Source of the DNA: Gammaproteobacteria bacterium MFB021
Lineage (GTDB): Bacteria; Pseudomonadota; Gammaproteobacteria; Pseudomonadales; Halomonadaceae
Direction: 5' to 3'
Assembly: GCA_000737985.1 (NCBI GenBank)
Contig: JNVT01000010.1
Location: forward strand, 1-63,567
Length of the DNA: 63,567 bases
Shown here: piece after piece, positions 18,348 to 30,096 of the stretch
Layout: each line of letters opens with the position of its first letter
Numbering within the stretch: the stretch's first letter is position 1
Notes under the pieces: generated by a model
Databases searched by the model: none
Told to the model about the DNA's origin: nothing
What the model saw: only the letters and a program-made list of their open reading frames with translations
Translations under genes and position numbers: made by a program

Positions 18348-19415
18348 TTGACTCAAGACCAACAGTCCGCCCAGCGCGTCGTATCACTGACGCTCGAACC
18401 CAACGATCCCATGCGCCTCGCCAGCCTGTGCGGGCAGCGCGACGAACACCTCAAGCTGATCGAAACGCGCCTCGGCGTGACGCTGCGCAACCGCGGCAAT
18501 ACCTTCCAGCTCGCCGGCCCCGAGGCCAGCGTCAAGGCTGCTGCCAACGTGCTCGAACACCTCTACCGCGAGACCGAGGCCGAGGAGCTGCTCCCCGACA
18601 CCGTCCACCTCTATCTGCAGGAATCCGGGATCGAGGCGCTCGAGGAGGAGACCGGCGATCTCGAGGAAGGCGGTATTCTGATCCGCACGCCGCGGGCGCT
18701 GATCAAGCCCCGCGGCTTCAATCAGCAGGGCTATGTCGCCAGCATCCGCCGCCACGATATCAACTTCGGCATCGGCCCGGCGGGCACCGGCAAGACCTAC
18801 CTGGCGGTAGCCGCGGCGGTCGAGGCGCTCAATCGCCAGGAAGTGCGCCGCATCCTGCTGGTGCGCCCGGCGGTCGAGGCGGGTGAGAAGCTGGGCTTCC
18901 TGCCCGGCGACCTGGCGCAGAAGATCGACCCCTATCTGCGCCCGCTCTACGACGCGCTCTACGAGATGCTCGGCTTCGAACAGGTCAACAAGCTGATCGA
19001 GCGCCAGATCATCGAGATCGCCCCGCTCGCCTACATGCGCGGGCGCACGCTCAACAACGCTTTCATCATCCTCGACGAGAGCCAGAACACCACGCGCGAG
19101 CAGATGAAGATGTTCCTGACGCGTATCGGCTTCGGCTCCACCGCGGTGATCACCGGCGACGCCAGCCAGGTCGACCTGCCGCGCGGGTCGAGTTCCGGCC
19201 TGATCCATGTGCTCGAAGTGCTGCGCGACACCGCCGGCATCGGCATTACCCAGTTCGCGCCCAAGGACGTGGTGCGCCATCCGCTGGTGCAGCGCATCAT
19301 CGAGGCCTACGACCTCCACGAAGCGAGCGAGGAAGCCGCCGATCGCAAGCGTCGCGAAGAGCGGCGTCAGGCGCGCCTGGAAGCCAGCGCCGCGCGCGAC
19401 GGTGGTGACTCGTGA
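18348..19415 (+). CDS. ybeZ: PhoH-like ATPase YbeZ
   Basis: 355 aa, TTG start. A KH-like N-terminal region (about 1-110) precedes the P-loop domain with Walker [12 protein letters not shown] and Walker [25 protein letters not shown] and [11 protein letters not shown] are PhoH family landmarks. YbeZ works with the RNase YbeY in rRNA maturation and ribosome quality control. The stop overlaps the ybeY GTG start by 4 bp, so translation is probably coupled. The C-terminal 30 residues are Arg/Glu-rich. Confidence 0.95.
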   Translation: MTQDQQSAQRVVSLTLEPNDPMRLASLCGQRDEHLKLIETRLGVTLRNRGNTFQLAGPEASVKAAANVLEHLYRETEAEELLPDTVHLYLQESGIEALEEETGDLEEGGILIRTPRALIKPRGFNQQGYVASIRRHDINFGIGPAGTGKTYLAVAAAVEALNRQEVRRILLVRPAVEAGEKLGFLPGDLAQKIDPYLRPLYDALYEMLGFEQVNKLIERQIIEIAPLAYMRGRTLNNAFIILDESQNTTREQMKMFLTRIGFGSTAVITGDASQVDLPRGSSSGLIHVLEVLRDTAGIGITQFAPKDVVRHPLVQRIIEAYDLHEASEEAADRKRREERRQARLEASAARDGGDS

Positions 19416-19903
19416 CGCTCGAGATCGATCGCCAGGTCGCGGTGACCGACGCGGCCGCCGCCGAGCTGCCCGGCCTCGCCGATCTCGAGGCCTGGGTCGC
19501 GCGGGTCCTCGACCACGTCGAGGAGCCGCGCCGCGAGCTCACCGTGCGCTTCGTCGAACGCGACGAGAGCCAACAGCTCAATCGCGACTACCGCGGCAAG
19601 GACAAGCCCACCAACGTGCTCTCGTTTCCCTTCGAGGCACCGCCGGGTATCGAGCTGGGCCTGCTCGGCGATCTGGTGATCTGCCACGCAGTGGTGGTCG
19701 CCGAAGCCGCCGAACAGGGCAAGTCCTGCCATGATCACTACGCCCATCTGGTAATACATGGCTGCTTGCATTTGCTCGGCTATGACCATATAGATGAGGC
19801 AGAGGCCGAAGAGATGGAAGCGCTGGAGCGCACTCTGCTGGCCGGGTTCGGCATTGCCGACCCCTATCGGGAAGAGCGGTCGGAAGACGCGTCGGACGCC
19901 TGA
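19412..19903 (+). CDS. ybeY: endoribonuclease YbeY
   Basis: 163 aa, GTG start overlapping the ybeZ stop. The zinc motif [11 protein letters not shown] (H-x3-H-x5-H) is intact, preceded by [15 protein letters not shown]. YbeY takes part in 16S 3'-end processing and 70S quality control. The middle gene of the miaB-lnt block. Confidence 0.96.
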   Translation: MTLEIDRQVAVTDAAAAELPGLADLEAWVARVLDHVEEPRRELTVRFVERDESQQLNRDYRGKDKPTNVLSFPFEAPPGIELGLLGDLVICHAVVVAEAAEQGKSCHDHYAHLVIHGCLHLLGYDHIDEAEAEEMEALERTLLAGFGIADPYREERSEDASDA

Positions 19904-20260
19904 CGCCCTGACTGGCTCGACCGACCGACGCACTCACTCGACCGACACACGCATTTTAGCGACGTATTTGACTGACAACCGAAGCGACCGTCCAGGCAAC
20001 CCCATCGACGCCATGCCGACATCGACGCACGCCGCTCCCTGCCGGGAGCGCACCGACGCCAGCCCGTCCCAGACGGATGATCCTGTCGACGAGCCTCCGC
20101 CACGCGGTGCCCGGCGGCAGGGACACGGCCCGGACTCCTTTGCCGCCCCGGCGGCGAGACCTCATTACCGATACGCGCTCTCGGGCCAGTTTTGGCCCGC
20201 GGGCGTGTGTCGTTTTCGTACCCAGCCCCAACGGCATCCGAGGACAAGAGACTCCCACTC
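19904..20260 (+). other. 357-bp intergenic stretch between ybeY and corC
   Basis: No convincing gene. A 7-bp hairpin CGGGCCA-gttt-TGGCCCG lies at 20182-20199, followed after about 14 nt by a T-run. CTCGACCGACCGACGCACTC-type low-complexity repeats occur near 19917. The corC ribosome-binding site is weak (AGGA about 17 nt before the ATG). Confidence 0.5.
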
Positions 20261-21154
20261 ATGAGCGAAGACCGATCGAGTAGCCAGAGCAGTCGATCCT
20301 GGCTGGAAAAACTGATCAGTACCTTCTCGAGCGATTTCGACGAGCCCAGCTCCCGCGAGGAGTTGCTCACCTTCCTGCGTGAAGCGGGGCCCAAGCTCAA
20401 CCTCGACCAGGACGCCCTGACCATCATCGAGGGCGCCTTCCAGATCAGCGATCAGCAGGTACGCGAGGTGATGATTCCGCGCTCGCAGGTCACCGCAGTG
20501 TGCGTCGACCAGCGCCCGGAAGACTGCCTGCCGATCATTCTGGAGACCGCCCACTCGCGCTACCCGGTGATCGACGACAACCTGGATGACGTGCTCGGCA
20601 TCCTGCTGGTCAAGGATCTCTTGCCGCTGCTCAAGCGCAACAGCCAGGAGCGCGAGGCGTTCTCGCTGCGTGACGTACTGCGTCCGGCAATGTTCGTACC
20701 CGAGTCCAAACGTCTCAACAGCCTGCTCAAGGAGTTCCGCGATACCCATAACCACATGGCGGTCGTGGTCGACGAGTACGGCGGTACTGCCGGCATCGTC
20801 ACCATCGAGGATATCCTCGAGCAGATCGTCGGCGACATCGAGGACGAACACGACACCGACGAGGAAGAGGACATCCGCGATCTCGGCGACGGCACCTTCG
20901 CGGTGCGCGCACTCACCCCGATCGAGGATTTCAACGAGCAGTTCGGCACCGAGTTCTCCGACGAGGAGTTCGACACCGTCGGCGGTCTGATCATGCAGCG
21001 CTTCGGCCACCTGCCGCGGCGCAATGAGCACACCGACCTCGGCCAGTGGCGCTTCACCGTGCTCAACGCCGACAACCGGCGCATCCGCCTGCTGCAGGCG
21101 CGTCCGGTGCCCGCAGCGCTGGAGCAGGAGCACGCACGCCACGTCGAGGGATGA
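20261..21154 (+). CDS. corC: CorC/HlyC-family CBS protein
   Basis: 297 aa from ATG 20261. Two CBS domains (about 65-190) with VMIPRSQVTAV and NHMAVVVDEYGGTAGIVTIEDILEQIVGDIEDEHD, then a C-terminal CorC_HlyC domain (FNEQFGTEFSDEEFDTVGG). There is no transmembrane domain, so this is the short YbeX/CorC type linked to Mg/Co homeostasis and, by context, to ribosome metabolism. An in-frame start at 20192 lies in the non-coding leader and is rejected. Confidence 0.93.
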   Translation: MSEDRSSSQSSRSWLEKLISTFSSDFDEPSSREELLTFLREAGPKLNLDQDALTIIEGAFQISDQQVREVMIPRSQVTAVCVDQRPEDCLPIILETAHSRYPVIDDNLDDVLGILLVKDLLPLLKRNSQEREAFSLRDVLRPAMFVPESKRLNSLLKEFRDTHNHMAVVVDEYGGTAGIVTIEDILEQIVGDIEDEHDTDEEEDIRDLGDGTFAVRALTPIEDFNEQFGTEFSDEEFDTVGGLIMQRFGHLPRRNEHTDLGQWRFTVLNADNRRIRLLQARPVPAALEQEHARHVEG

Positions 21155-21199
21155 CGCTTACGGCGGCCGCCGCGACGCCGCCGAGCGACTCTGATATAA

Positions 21200-21226
21200 G
21201 GGGCACTTTGCGCAAAGGAGTGCCCC
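21200..21226 (+). promoter_or_regulatory. hairpin enclosing the lnt ribosome-binding site
   Basis: GGGGCACT (21200-21207) pairs with AGTGCCCC (21219-21226), ending one base before the lnt ATG (21228). The AAAGGAG ribosome-binding site lies in the loop and 3' arm. A TATAAG at 21195-21200 could be a -10 element, but its start site would fall inside the stem. A role in translation control is inference. Confidence 0.4.
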
Positions 21227-21227
21227 C

Positions 21228-22712
21228 ATGCCCGCTGCCCTAACCCTGATTTCCGCCCGCCGCCCGTGGCCGGCCTATCTCGCCGCGCTGGTCGCCGGGG
21301 TGCTGGCCACGCTGAGCTTTGCCCCCTTTCATCTCTGGTGGCTGGGGCCGATCGCCGTCGCGCTGATGGCCCTCGACCAGCACCGCCTGACCCTGGCTCA
21401 GGCCACCCTGCGCGGCTGGCTGTTCGGGGTCGCGCTGTTCGGTAGCGGCGCCTCCTGGGTCTACGTCTCGATCCACGACTACGGCTACACCGGGGTGCCG
21501 CTGGCGCTGTTCTTGACCGTGCTCTTCGTCGCCACCCTGGCGCTGTTCCACGCCCTGATCTTCGGTCTCTACCGGCGCTTCACCACGCCACGCTGGGCCG
21601 TGTTGAGCTTCGCCGGCGCCTGGGTGCTGGGCGAGGCCTTCCGCAGCTGGGCCTTCACCGGCTTCCCCTGGCTGCTGCTGGGCAGCGCCCAGGTCGACTC
21701 GCCGCTGGCACCCTGGGCACCGGTCGGTGGCGTCTATCTGCTGTCGTTGATCGTGGCGCTCTCCGGCACCCTGCTGGTGGCCTTCTGCCGCCGCCGCTGG
21801 TGGGCCGCGGCGCCCCTCGCCGCGCTCTGGCTGCTACCGCTGGCGCTGCCGACCCACTGGACCCAGCAGGCCGCCGATCCGCTGCGCTTCGCGCTGCTCC
21901 AGGGCGATCTGCCCCAGCTCAGCAAGTGGAGCCCCGAGGGCCAGCGCCAGGCGGTCAACACCTACACCCGCATGACCCGCGAGCTGCCCGACGACGTCGA
22001 TGTGATCGTGTGGCCGGAGACCGCGCTGCCGATGCTGGCGCAGCAGGCGCTGCCCTATCTGGAGCGGCTGCAGGCAACGCTGCCCGAACAGAGCGCGCTG
22101 CTCACCGGGATCGTCCAGCGCGATGCCGATGAGCGCTACTACAACGCCATCATCGGCGTCGGCGCCACCCGCGGCGAGTACCGCAAGGCGCACCTGGTGC
22201 CGTTCGGCGAGTTCCTGCCGCTCGACTTCCTGCTGCGCGGGGTGATCGACTTCTTCAATCTGCCGATGTCGAACTTCAGCGCCGGCGCCGACTCGCAGCC
22301 CCCGATCCTGACCCATGGCATCGCCATCGGCAGCGCCATCTGCTACGAGATCGTCTACCCGGATCTGGTCGCCGAGCGCGCGCGCGACAGCAACGTGCTG
22401 CTCACGGTCTCCAACGACACCTGGTTCGGGCGCTCGATCGGCCCGCTGCAGCATCTGCAGATGGCCCGCCTGCGTGCGCTGGAGAACGGCCGCTACGTGG
22501 TCCGCGCGACCAGCAACGGCGTCACCGCGATCATCGATGACCAGGGCCGGCTGCGCGAGCGCGCGCCCCAGTTCACCCCCGCCAGCGTGGTCGGCGAGGT
22601 GGTCCCGATGACCGGGCTGACGCCCTTCACGCGCACCGGCAGCTGGCCGGCCTGGGGGCTTGCGCTGCTACTGCTGCTGCCGGGTCTGACCCGCCGCTTC
22701 CAGCGCGCCTGA
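21228..22712 (+). CDS. lnt: apolipoprotein N-acyltransferase
   Basis: 494 aa. Five to six N-terminal transmembrane helices (about 15-205), a periplasmic nitrilase domain (about 220-470) and a final helix (WPAWGLALLLLLPGL). The Glu-Lys-Cys triad is visible in VWPETALP, YRKAHLVPFGEF and SAICYEIVYPD. Lnt adds the third acyl chain to lipoproteins in the inner membrane. The start has a good AAGGAG at 7-8 nt. Confidence 0.96.
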   Translation: MPAALTLISARRPWPAYLAALVAGVLATLSFAPFHLWWLGPIAVALMALDQHRLTLAQATLRGWLFGVALFGSGASWVYVSIHDYGYTGVPLALFLTVLFVATLALFHALIFGLYRRFTTPRWAVLSFAGAWVLGEAFRSWAFTGFPWLLLGSAQVDSPLAPWAPVGGVYLLSLIVALSGTLLVAFCRRRWWAAAPLAALWLLPLALPTHWTQQAADPLRFALLQGDLPQLSKWSPEGQRQAVNTYTRMTRELPDDVDVIVWPETALPMLAQQALPYLERLQATLPEQSALLTGIVQRDADERYYNAIIGVGATRGEYRKAHLVPFGEFLPLDFLLRGVIDFFNLPMSNFSAGADSQPPILTHGIAIGSAICYEIVYPDLVAERARDSNVLLTVSNDTWFGRSIGPLQHLQMARLRALENGRYVVRATSNGVTAIIDDQGRLRERAPQFTPASVVGEVVPMTGLTPFTRTGSWPAWGLALLLLLPGLTRRFQRA

Positions 22713-23045
22713 GGCCGCTGGGAACCCATTCCCAAACCCTCTAACGATGGGCGCCGGAGGCAGGGCAAAGCGAGGGTCCTTTGCCAGGGATGGCAAAGGT
22801 AGCGCCCAGAGAGGGGGTCACAGCACCCTCGCGACGCCTTGCCGCCAGATCTAGCGGTTGTGAAAGGCGCTCGAAGCCGGGTCGAGAGAAGCGGCGCCGG
22901 CGGGCGCCGCCAACGCTGTCATTTCCGCAAATGCGACCCGGCTTTATCGATTGGGCCCGGCGCGCCCACACGCCCTTGTCAGCCCGCCCGTGATGGCGAA
23001 GGATGGAGGTCTGAACTCATCCTTCGCGCATCGAGCCATCCCATC
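22713..23045 (+). other. 333-bp intergenic stretch with a 10-bp inverted repeat upstream of the DUF1338 gene
   Basis: No credible gene: the two open frames here have no family features. GCGAAGGATG (22996-23005) and CATCCTTCGC (23018-23027) form a perfect 10-bp inverted repeat with a 12-nt spacer, ending 18 bp before the start codon; flanking GATG/CATC extends it with one bulge. It may be an operator or an mRNA hairpin. Confidence 0.5.
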
Positions 23046-24413
23046 ATGACGCTTTCCCTGGTACCCCCCGACGAGGTTCGCACCGCCTTTTCGCAGGCGA
23101 TGTCCGACATGTACCGCCACGAAGTGCCGCAGTACGGCACCCTGCTCGAACTGGTCGCCGACATCAACGCCAAGGCCTTGGCGGCGGACCCGGAGCTCGA
23201 GCGGACGTTGGCCGCGGGCGGCGAACTCGAACGCCTCGACGTCGAGCGCCACGGCGCCATCCGTGTCGGCACCGCCGAAGAGCTGTCGCTGCTGCGCCGG
23301 GTCTTCGCCCTGATGGGCATGGAACCGGTCGGCTACTACGATCTCTCCCAGGCCGGCGTTCCGGTCCACTCCACCGCGTTCCGCCCGGTCGACGAGACGG
23401 CGCTCAAGCGCAATCCGTTCCGCGTCTTCACCTCCCTGCTGCGCCTCGAGCTGATCAGCGATGACGAGCTGCGGCGTCAGGCCGCCGCCATCCTCGCCGG
23501 CCGTGACATCTTCACCGAGGAGGCACGCGAGCTGCTCGAACTCGGCGAACGCCAGGGCGGCTTCGACACCCATCAGGCCGAACGCTTCGTCGAGGCGATC
23601 CTGGAGACCTTCCGCTGGCACCAGGACGCCACCGTCGACCACGCCACCTATCAGGCGCTGCACGATGCCCACCGTCTGGTCGCCGACGTGGTCTGCTTCC
23701 GTGGCCCGCACATCAACCATCTGACGCCGCGCACCCTGGATATCGACGCCGCCCAGGCGGCGATGCCCGCCTACGGCATCGACCCCAAGGCGGTTATCGA
23801 GGGCCCGCCGCCGCGGCGCTGTCCGATCCTGCTGCGCCAGACCAGCTTCAAGGCGCTCGAGGAGTCGATCCGCTTCGCCGGCCGCGACGACGGAACCCAT
23901 ACCGCACGCTTCGGCGAGATCGAGCAGCGCGGCATCGCCTTGACCCGAGCCGGCCGCGAACGCTACGACGCCCTGCTGGCGCGCTCGCGCGAGTTGCCGC
24001 CTGCGGCCGACAATGCCGCTCACCAGCGCCAGCTCGGCGAGGTCTTCGCCGATTTCCCCGACGATCTCGACAGCCTGCGCCAGCAGGGTCTGGCCTACTT
24101 CCGCTATCGCCTGAGCGATACCGGTCACGCCGCCCTGGCCGCGGGAGAGACACCGCCGACGGACCTGGAGGGGCTGATCGCCCGGCACTGGGTCGAGGCA
24201 CTGCCGATCACCTACGAGGACTTCCTGCCGGTCAGCGCCGCCGGCATCTTCCAGTCCAATTTGGGCGATACCCGCCACGCCGCCTACGCCAGCGAGTCGA
24301 ACCAGGCCGCCTTCGAACTGGCCCTGGGGCGCCCGGTGCTGGATGAGTTCGCGCTCTACGCGCGGCTGGAGGAGGACTCCCGCGAGCGGCTGCGCCAGCA
24401 GCTGGGGCAGTGA
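23046..24413 (+). CDS. DUF1338 protein, 2-oxoadipate dioxygenase/decarboxylase (HglS-like)
   Basis: 455 aa from ATG 23046, the usual size of the family. Segments typical of DUF1338 are GYYDLSQAGVPVHSTAFRPV, NPFRVFTSLLRLE, RGPHINHLTPRTLDID and FGEIEQRGIALT; their His and Glu residues are the likely iron ligands. Characterised members (HglS in Pseudomonas putida) convert 2-oxoadipate to D-2-hydroxyglutarate in D-lysine catabolism; plant and YdcJ-type relatives exist. No other lysine-degradation gene is in the window. It is followed 136 bp later by an MHS transporter. The longer frame upstream is rejected for lack of homology. Confidence 0.85.
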   Translation: MTLSLVPPDEVRTAFSQAMSDMYRHEVPQYGTLLELVADINAKALAADPELERTLAAGGELERLDVERHGAIRVGTAEELSLLRRVFALMGMEPVGYYDLSQAGVPVHSTAFRPVDETALKRNPFRVFTSLLRLELISDDELRRQAAAILAGRDIFTEEARELLELGERQGGFDTHQAERFVEAILETFRWHQDATVDHATYQALHDAHRLVADVVCFRGPHINHLTPRTLDIDAAQAAMPAYGIDPKAVIEGPPPRRCPILLRQTSFKALEESIRFAGRDDGTHTARFGEIEQRGIALTRAGRERYDALLARSRELPPAADNAAHQRQLGEVFADFPDDLDSLRQQGLAYFRYRLSDTGHAALAAGETPPTDLEGLIARHWVEALPITYEDFLPVSAAGIFQSNLGDTRHAAYASESNQAAFELALGRPVLDEFALYARLEEDSRERLRQQLGQ

Positions 24414-24549
24414 GTCTGGCCGGCGCGCAGGCGCCGGCCGCCCCTCGCCGAGGTCGCAGCGGGAACAGTGTTCGTCGCTGGTGCAGCGCGCAGCCAAGGC
24501 GTTCGGCTCTAGGCTTGAGGGCCAACCCTCTGCCTGCGAGTGACCGCAC

Positions 24550-25908
24550 GTGCCCAACAACAACAATCACCCCGATGGCCAGGTCGATCTTTCGACCCTG
24601 CGCAAGGTGATCGCCGCCTCGGCGATCGGCAATTTCGTCGAATGGTTCGACTTCGCCGTCTACGGCTTCCTCGCCGTGGTGATCGCCAATCACTTCTTCC
24701 CGCCCGGCGACCCGTCGCTGGCGCTGCTGCAGACCTTCGCCGTGTTCGCGGTCTCGTTCGCCCTGCGCCCGCTCGGCGGCGTCTTCTTCGGCATGCTCGG
24801 CGATCGCATCGGCCGCAAGCGGGTGCTGGCGATGACCGTGATGTTGATGGCCGGCGCCACGACCCTGATCGGCCTGCTGCCGACCTATGCGAGCATCGGC
24901 CTGCTGGCGCCCCTGGCCCTGGCCCTGGCGCGCTGCATCCAGGGCTTCTCCGCGGGTGGCGAGTACGCCGGCGCCTGCGCCTTCGTGATGGAGCACGCGC
25001 CGCGCACGCGCAAGGCGCGCTATGGCAGCTTCGTGCCGGTCTCGACCTTCGCCGCCTTCGCCACCGCGGCGGCGCTCACCTACGCCATCAGTACGCTGCT
25101 CTCGGAGCAGGCCATGACCGACTGGGGCTGGCGCGTGCCCTTCCTGATCGCCGCGCCGCTGGGGCTGGTTGGCCTCTACATGCGCATGCGCCTCGACGAG
25201 TCGCCGGCCTTCCAGGCGCTCAAGGCGCAGCATGCGGTGCCCCACTCGCCGCTGGGCGAGACCCTGCGCTCCCACGGCGCCACCATCGTCTGCCTCAGCG
25301 CCTTCATCTCGGCGACGGCGCTGTCGTTCTACATGTTCACCACCTACTTCACGACCTACATGCAGGTGGTGGGCGGCGCGAGTCGTACCACGGCCCTGCT
25401 GGCGAGCCTCGGCGCACTGCTGTTCGCCGCCGCGCTGTGCCCACTGATTGGCCGCTACGCCGACCGGGTCGGGCGCCGGCGCACCATCCTCTCCGCCGGT
25501 ATCGCGCTGATCGCGGCGGTGTTCCCGGCCTACACCCTGGCCGCCAGCGGCGAGTGGCTGTCGTCGCTGATCGGCGCGGCGCTGATGGCCGTGGGCGCGG
25601 TGATCTGCGGCGTAGTCACCGCGGTGCTGCTGTCGGAGCAGTTCCCCACCCGAGTGCGCTACACCGCCTCCGCACTCTGCTACAACGTCTCCTACACCAT
25701 CTTCGGCGGCACCGCACCGCTGGTCGCCACCTGGTTGATCGACAGCACCGGCTACCATCTGGCCCCGGCCTACTATCTGATCGCGATCACCCTGCTGGCG
25801 CTGTGGGGCGGCATGCGTCTGCCGGAAACGGCGGATCGGGCGCTGGATGCCGACGAGTCGACCTGGCGTACGGAGACGCCGGGTCGTGAGCAGCCACTGG
25901 CGCGCTGA
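24550..25908 (+). CDS. MHS-family MFS transporter (ProP/KgtP-like)
   Basis: 452 aa, GTG start. Twelve transmembrane segments with family hallmarks: AIGNFVEWFDFAVYGF at the start, RPLGGVFFGMLGDRIGRKR (motif A), RCIQGFSAGGEYAGA and WGWRVPFL. MHS members are proton symporters for organic acids, betaines or proline. Given the 2-oxoadipate enzyme next door, a dicarboxylate or amino acid is plausible, but that is inference. A GC-rich hairpin follows. Confidence 0.88.
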   Translation: MPNNNNHPDGQVDLSTLRKVIAASAIGNFVEWFDFAVYGFLAVVIANHFFPPGDPSLALLQTFAVFAVSFALRPLGGVFFGMLGDRIGRKRVLAMTVMLMAGATTLIGLLPTYASIGLLAPLALALARCIQGFSAGGEYAGACAFVMEHAPRTRKARYGSFVPVSTFAAFATAAALTYAISTLLSEQAMTDWGWRVPFLIAAPLGLVGLYMRMRLDESPAFQALKAQHAVPHSPLGETLRSHGATIVCLSAFISATALSFYMFTTYFTTYMQVVGGASRTTALLASLGALLFAAALCPLIGRYADRVGRRRTILSAGIALIAAVFPAYTLAASGEWLSSLIGAALMAVGAVICGVVTAVLLSEQFPTRVRYTASALCYNVSYTIFGGTAPLVATWLIDSTGYHLAPAYYLIAITLLALWGGMRLPETADRALDADESTWRTETPGREQPLAR

Positions 25909-25963
25909 GGCGAACATCGCGCGCTGAGCGCACACCGCGGCGCGAGACGACCGCGCAAAGCAA

Positions 25964-25995
25964 GCAGCGGCCCCGAGGTGAATCGGGGCCGCTGC
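25964..25995 (+). terminator. hairpin between the convergent MHS transporter and ybeL-like gene
   Basis: 13-bp perfect stem GCAGCGGCCCCGA (25964-25976) and TCGGGGCCGCTGC (25983-25995), loop GGTGAA. No clear U-tract on the plus side; on the minus side TTGCTTTG follows. Probably bidirectional. Confidence 0.7.
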
Positions 25996-26085
25996 ATGTC
26001 TGGCCTATTGAATGTCGTGGCTATAATGCCCCGGAGCGGGTAACGCCAAGCGCTGGGTCCTGTACGAAAACGACCTGCGCCCGGC

Positions 26086-29466
<3,381 letters not shown>

Positions 29467-29519
29467 GCCCCGCGTCCGCGCAACCCGAACCAGCGGGCGG
29501 ATGGGATCATTCGCCCCCG

Positions 29520-29540
29520 GCGGCGCCCTGGTGGCGCCGC
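29520..29540 (+). other. GC-rich hairpin in the leuS-lptE gap
   Basis: GCGGCGCC (29520-29527), loop CTGGT, GGCGCCGC (29533-29540). No T-run follows, so it is more likely an mRNA processing or stability element than a terminator. It lies just before the lptE ribosome-binding site. Confidence 0.5.
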
Positions 29541-29560
29541 TCTCGACAAGGAGTTACCTG

Positions 29561-30049
29561 ATGATGCGTCGCCCCTTAGTGATCGCCCTGATGGCGTTGG
29601 CACTGACCACGCTGGCGGGCTGCGGCTTCCAGCTCCGCGGCCTCGGCCAGGCCGAACTGCCCTTCTCCGACATCGCGCTCAGCGCCAATGTCTCGCCGTT
29701 CAGTGAAACCGTGCGCCAGCGGCTCCAGAGCGCAGGAACCAGGATCGACGATAGCGCCGACCTGCGTCTCAACCTGGGCGACGAGCAGGTCCGCGATCGC
29801 CGCCTGACCCGCGCCGACTCCGGCAGCCGTGAAACCGAGATCACCCTCACTGCGCCTTTCTCGGTCCAGCGTGTCAGTGACGGCGCCTATCTGCTGAACC
29901 AGCAGCAGCTCGAGACCTCGACCACGGTCCTGCTCTCGGACAACAACCTCTACGCCAGTGACGAGATGCGCAAGCAGACAGTCGAGCGCCTGCGCCGCGA
30001 GGCCGCCGACCAGTTGATCGACCGCCTGGCCGCCCTCGACACGCCGTGA
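29561..30049 (+). CDS. lptE: LPS-assembly lipoprotein LptE
   Basis: 162 aa from ATG 29561, AAGGAG at 29548-29553. Lipobox LAGC at residues 18-21 (TLAGCGFQLRG, the standard LptE start). LptE plugs the LptD barrel in the outer membrane and helps to insert LPS. Its position between leuS and holA is the conserved gammaproteobacterial order. The stop codon lies in the first copy of a 17-bp triplication leading to holA. Confidence 0.93.
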   Translation: MMRRPLVIALMALALTTLAGCGFQLRGLGQAELPFSDIALSANVSPFSETVRQRLQSAGTRIDDSADLRLNLGDEQVRDRRLTRADSGSRETEITLTAPFSVQRVSDGAYLLNQQQLETSTTVLLSDNNLYASDEMRKQTVERLRREAADQLIDRLAALDTP

Positions 30050-30096
30050 AGGTTTTCAGGTCATGAAGGTTTTTAGTTCATGAAGGTCTTTCCCGA
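30046..30096 (+). repeat. three tandem 17-bp copies at the lptE-holA junction
   Basis: GTGAAGGTTTTCAGGTC (30046-30062), ATGAAGGTTTTTAGTTC (30063-30079) and the holA start ATGAAGGTCTTTCCC (30080 onward) are tandem copies of the holA start region. The first two copies can encode six-codon frames (MKVFRS and MKVFSS), each ending in a TGA that overlaps the next ATG. Confidence 0.85.

Noticed and set aside
19794-20264. 156-aa frame in the ybeY-corC gap
   Set aside because: Runs out of ybeY in another frame; Thr/Arg/Pro-rich with no family signs.
22781-22993. 70-aa open frame after lnt
   Set aside because: Starts inside GC-rich leader sequence, lacks a ribosome-binding site and any motif.
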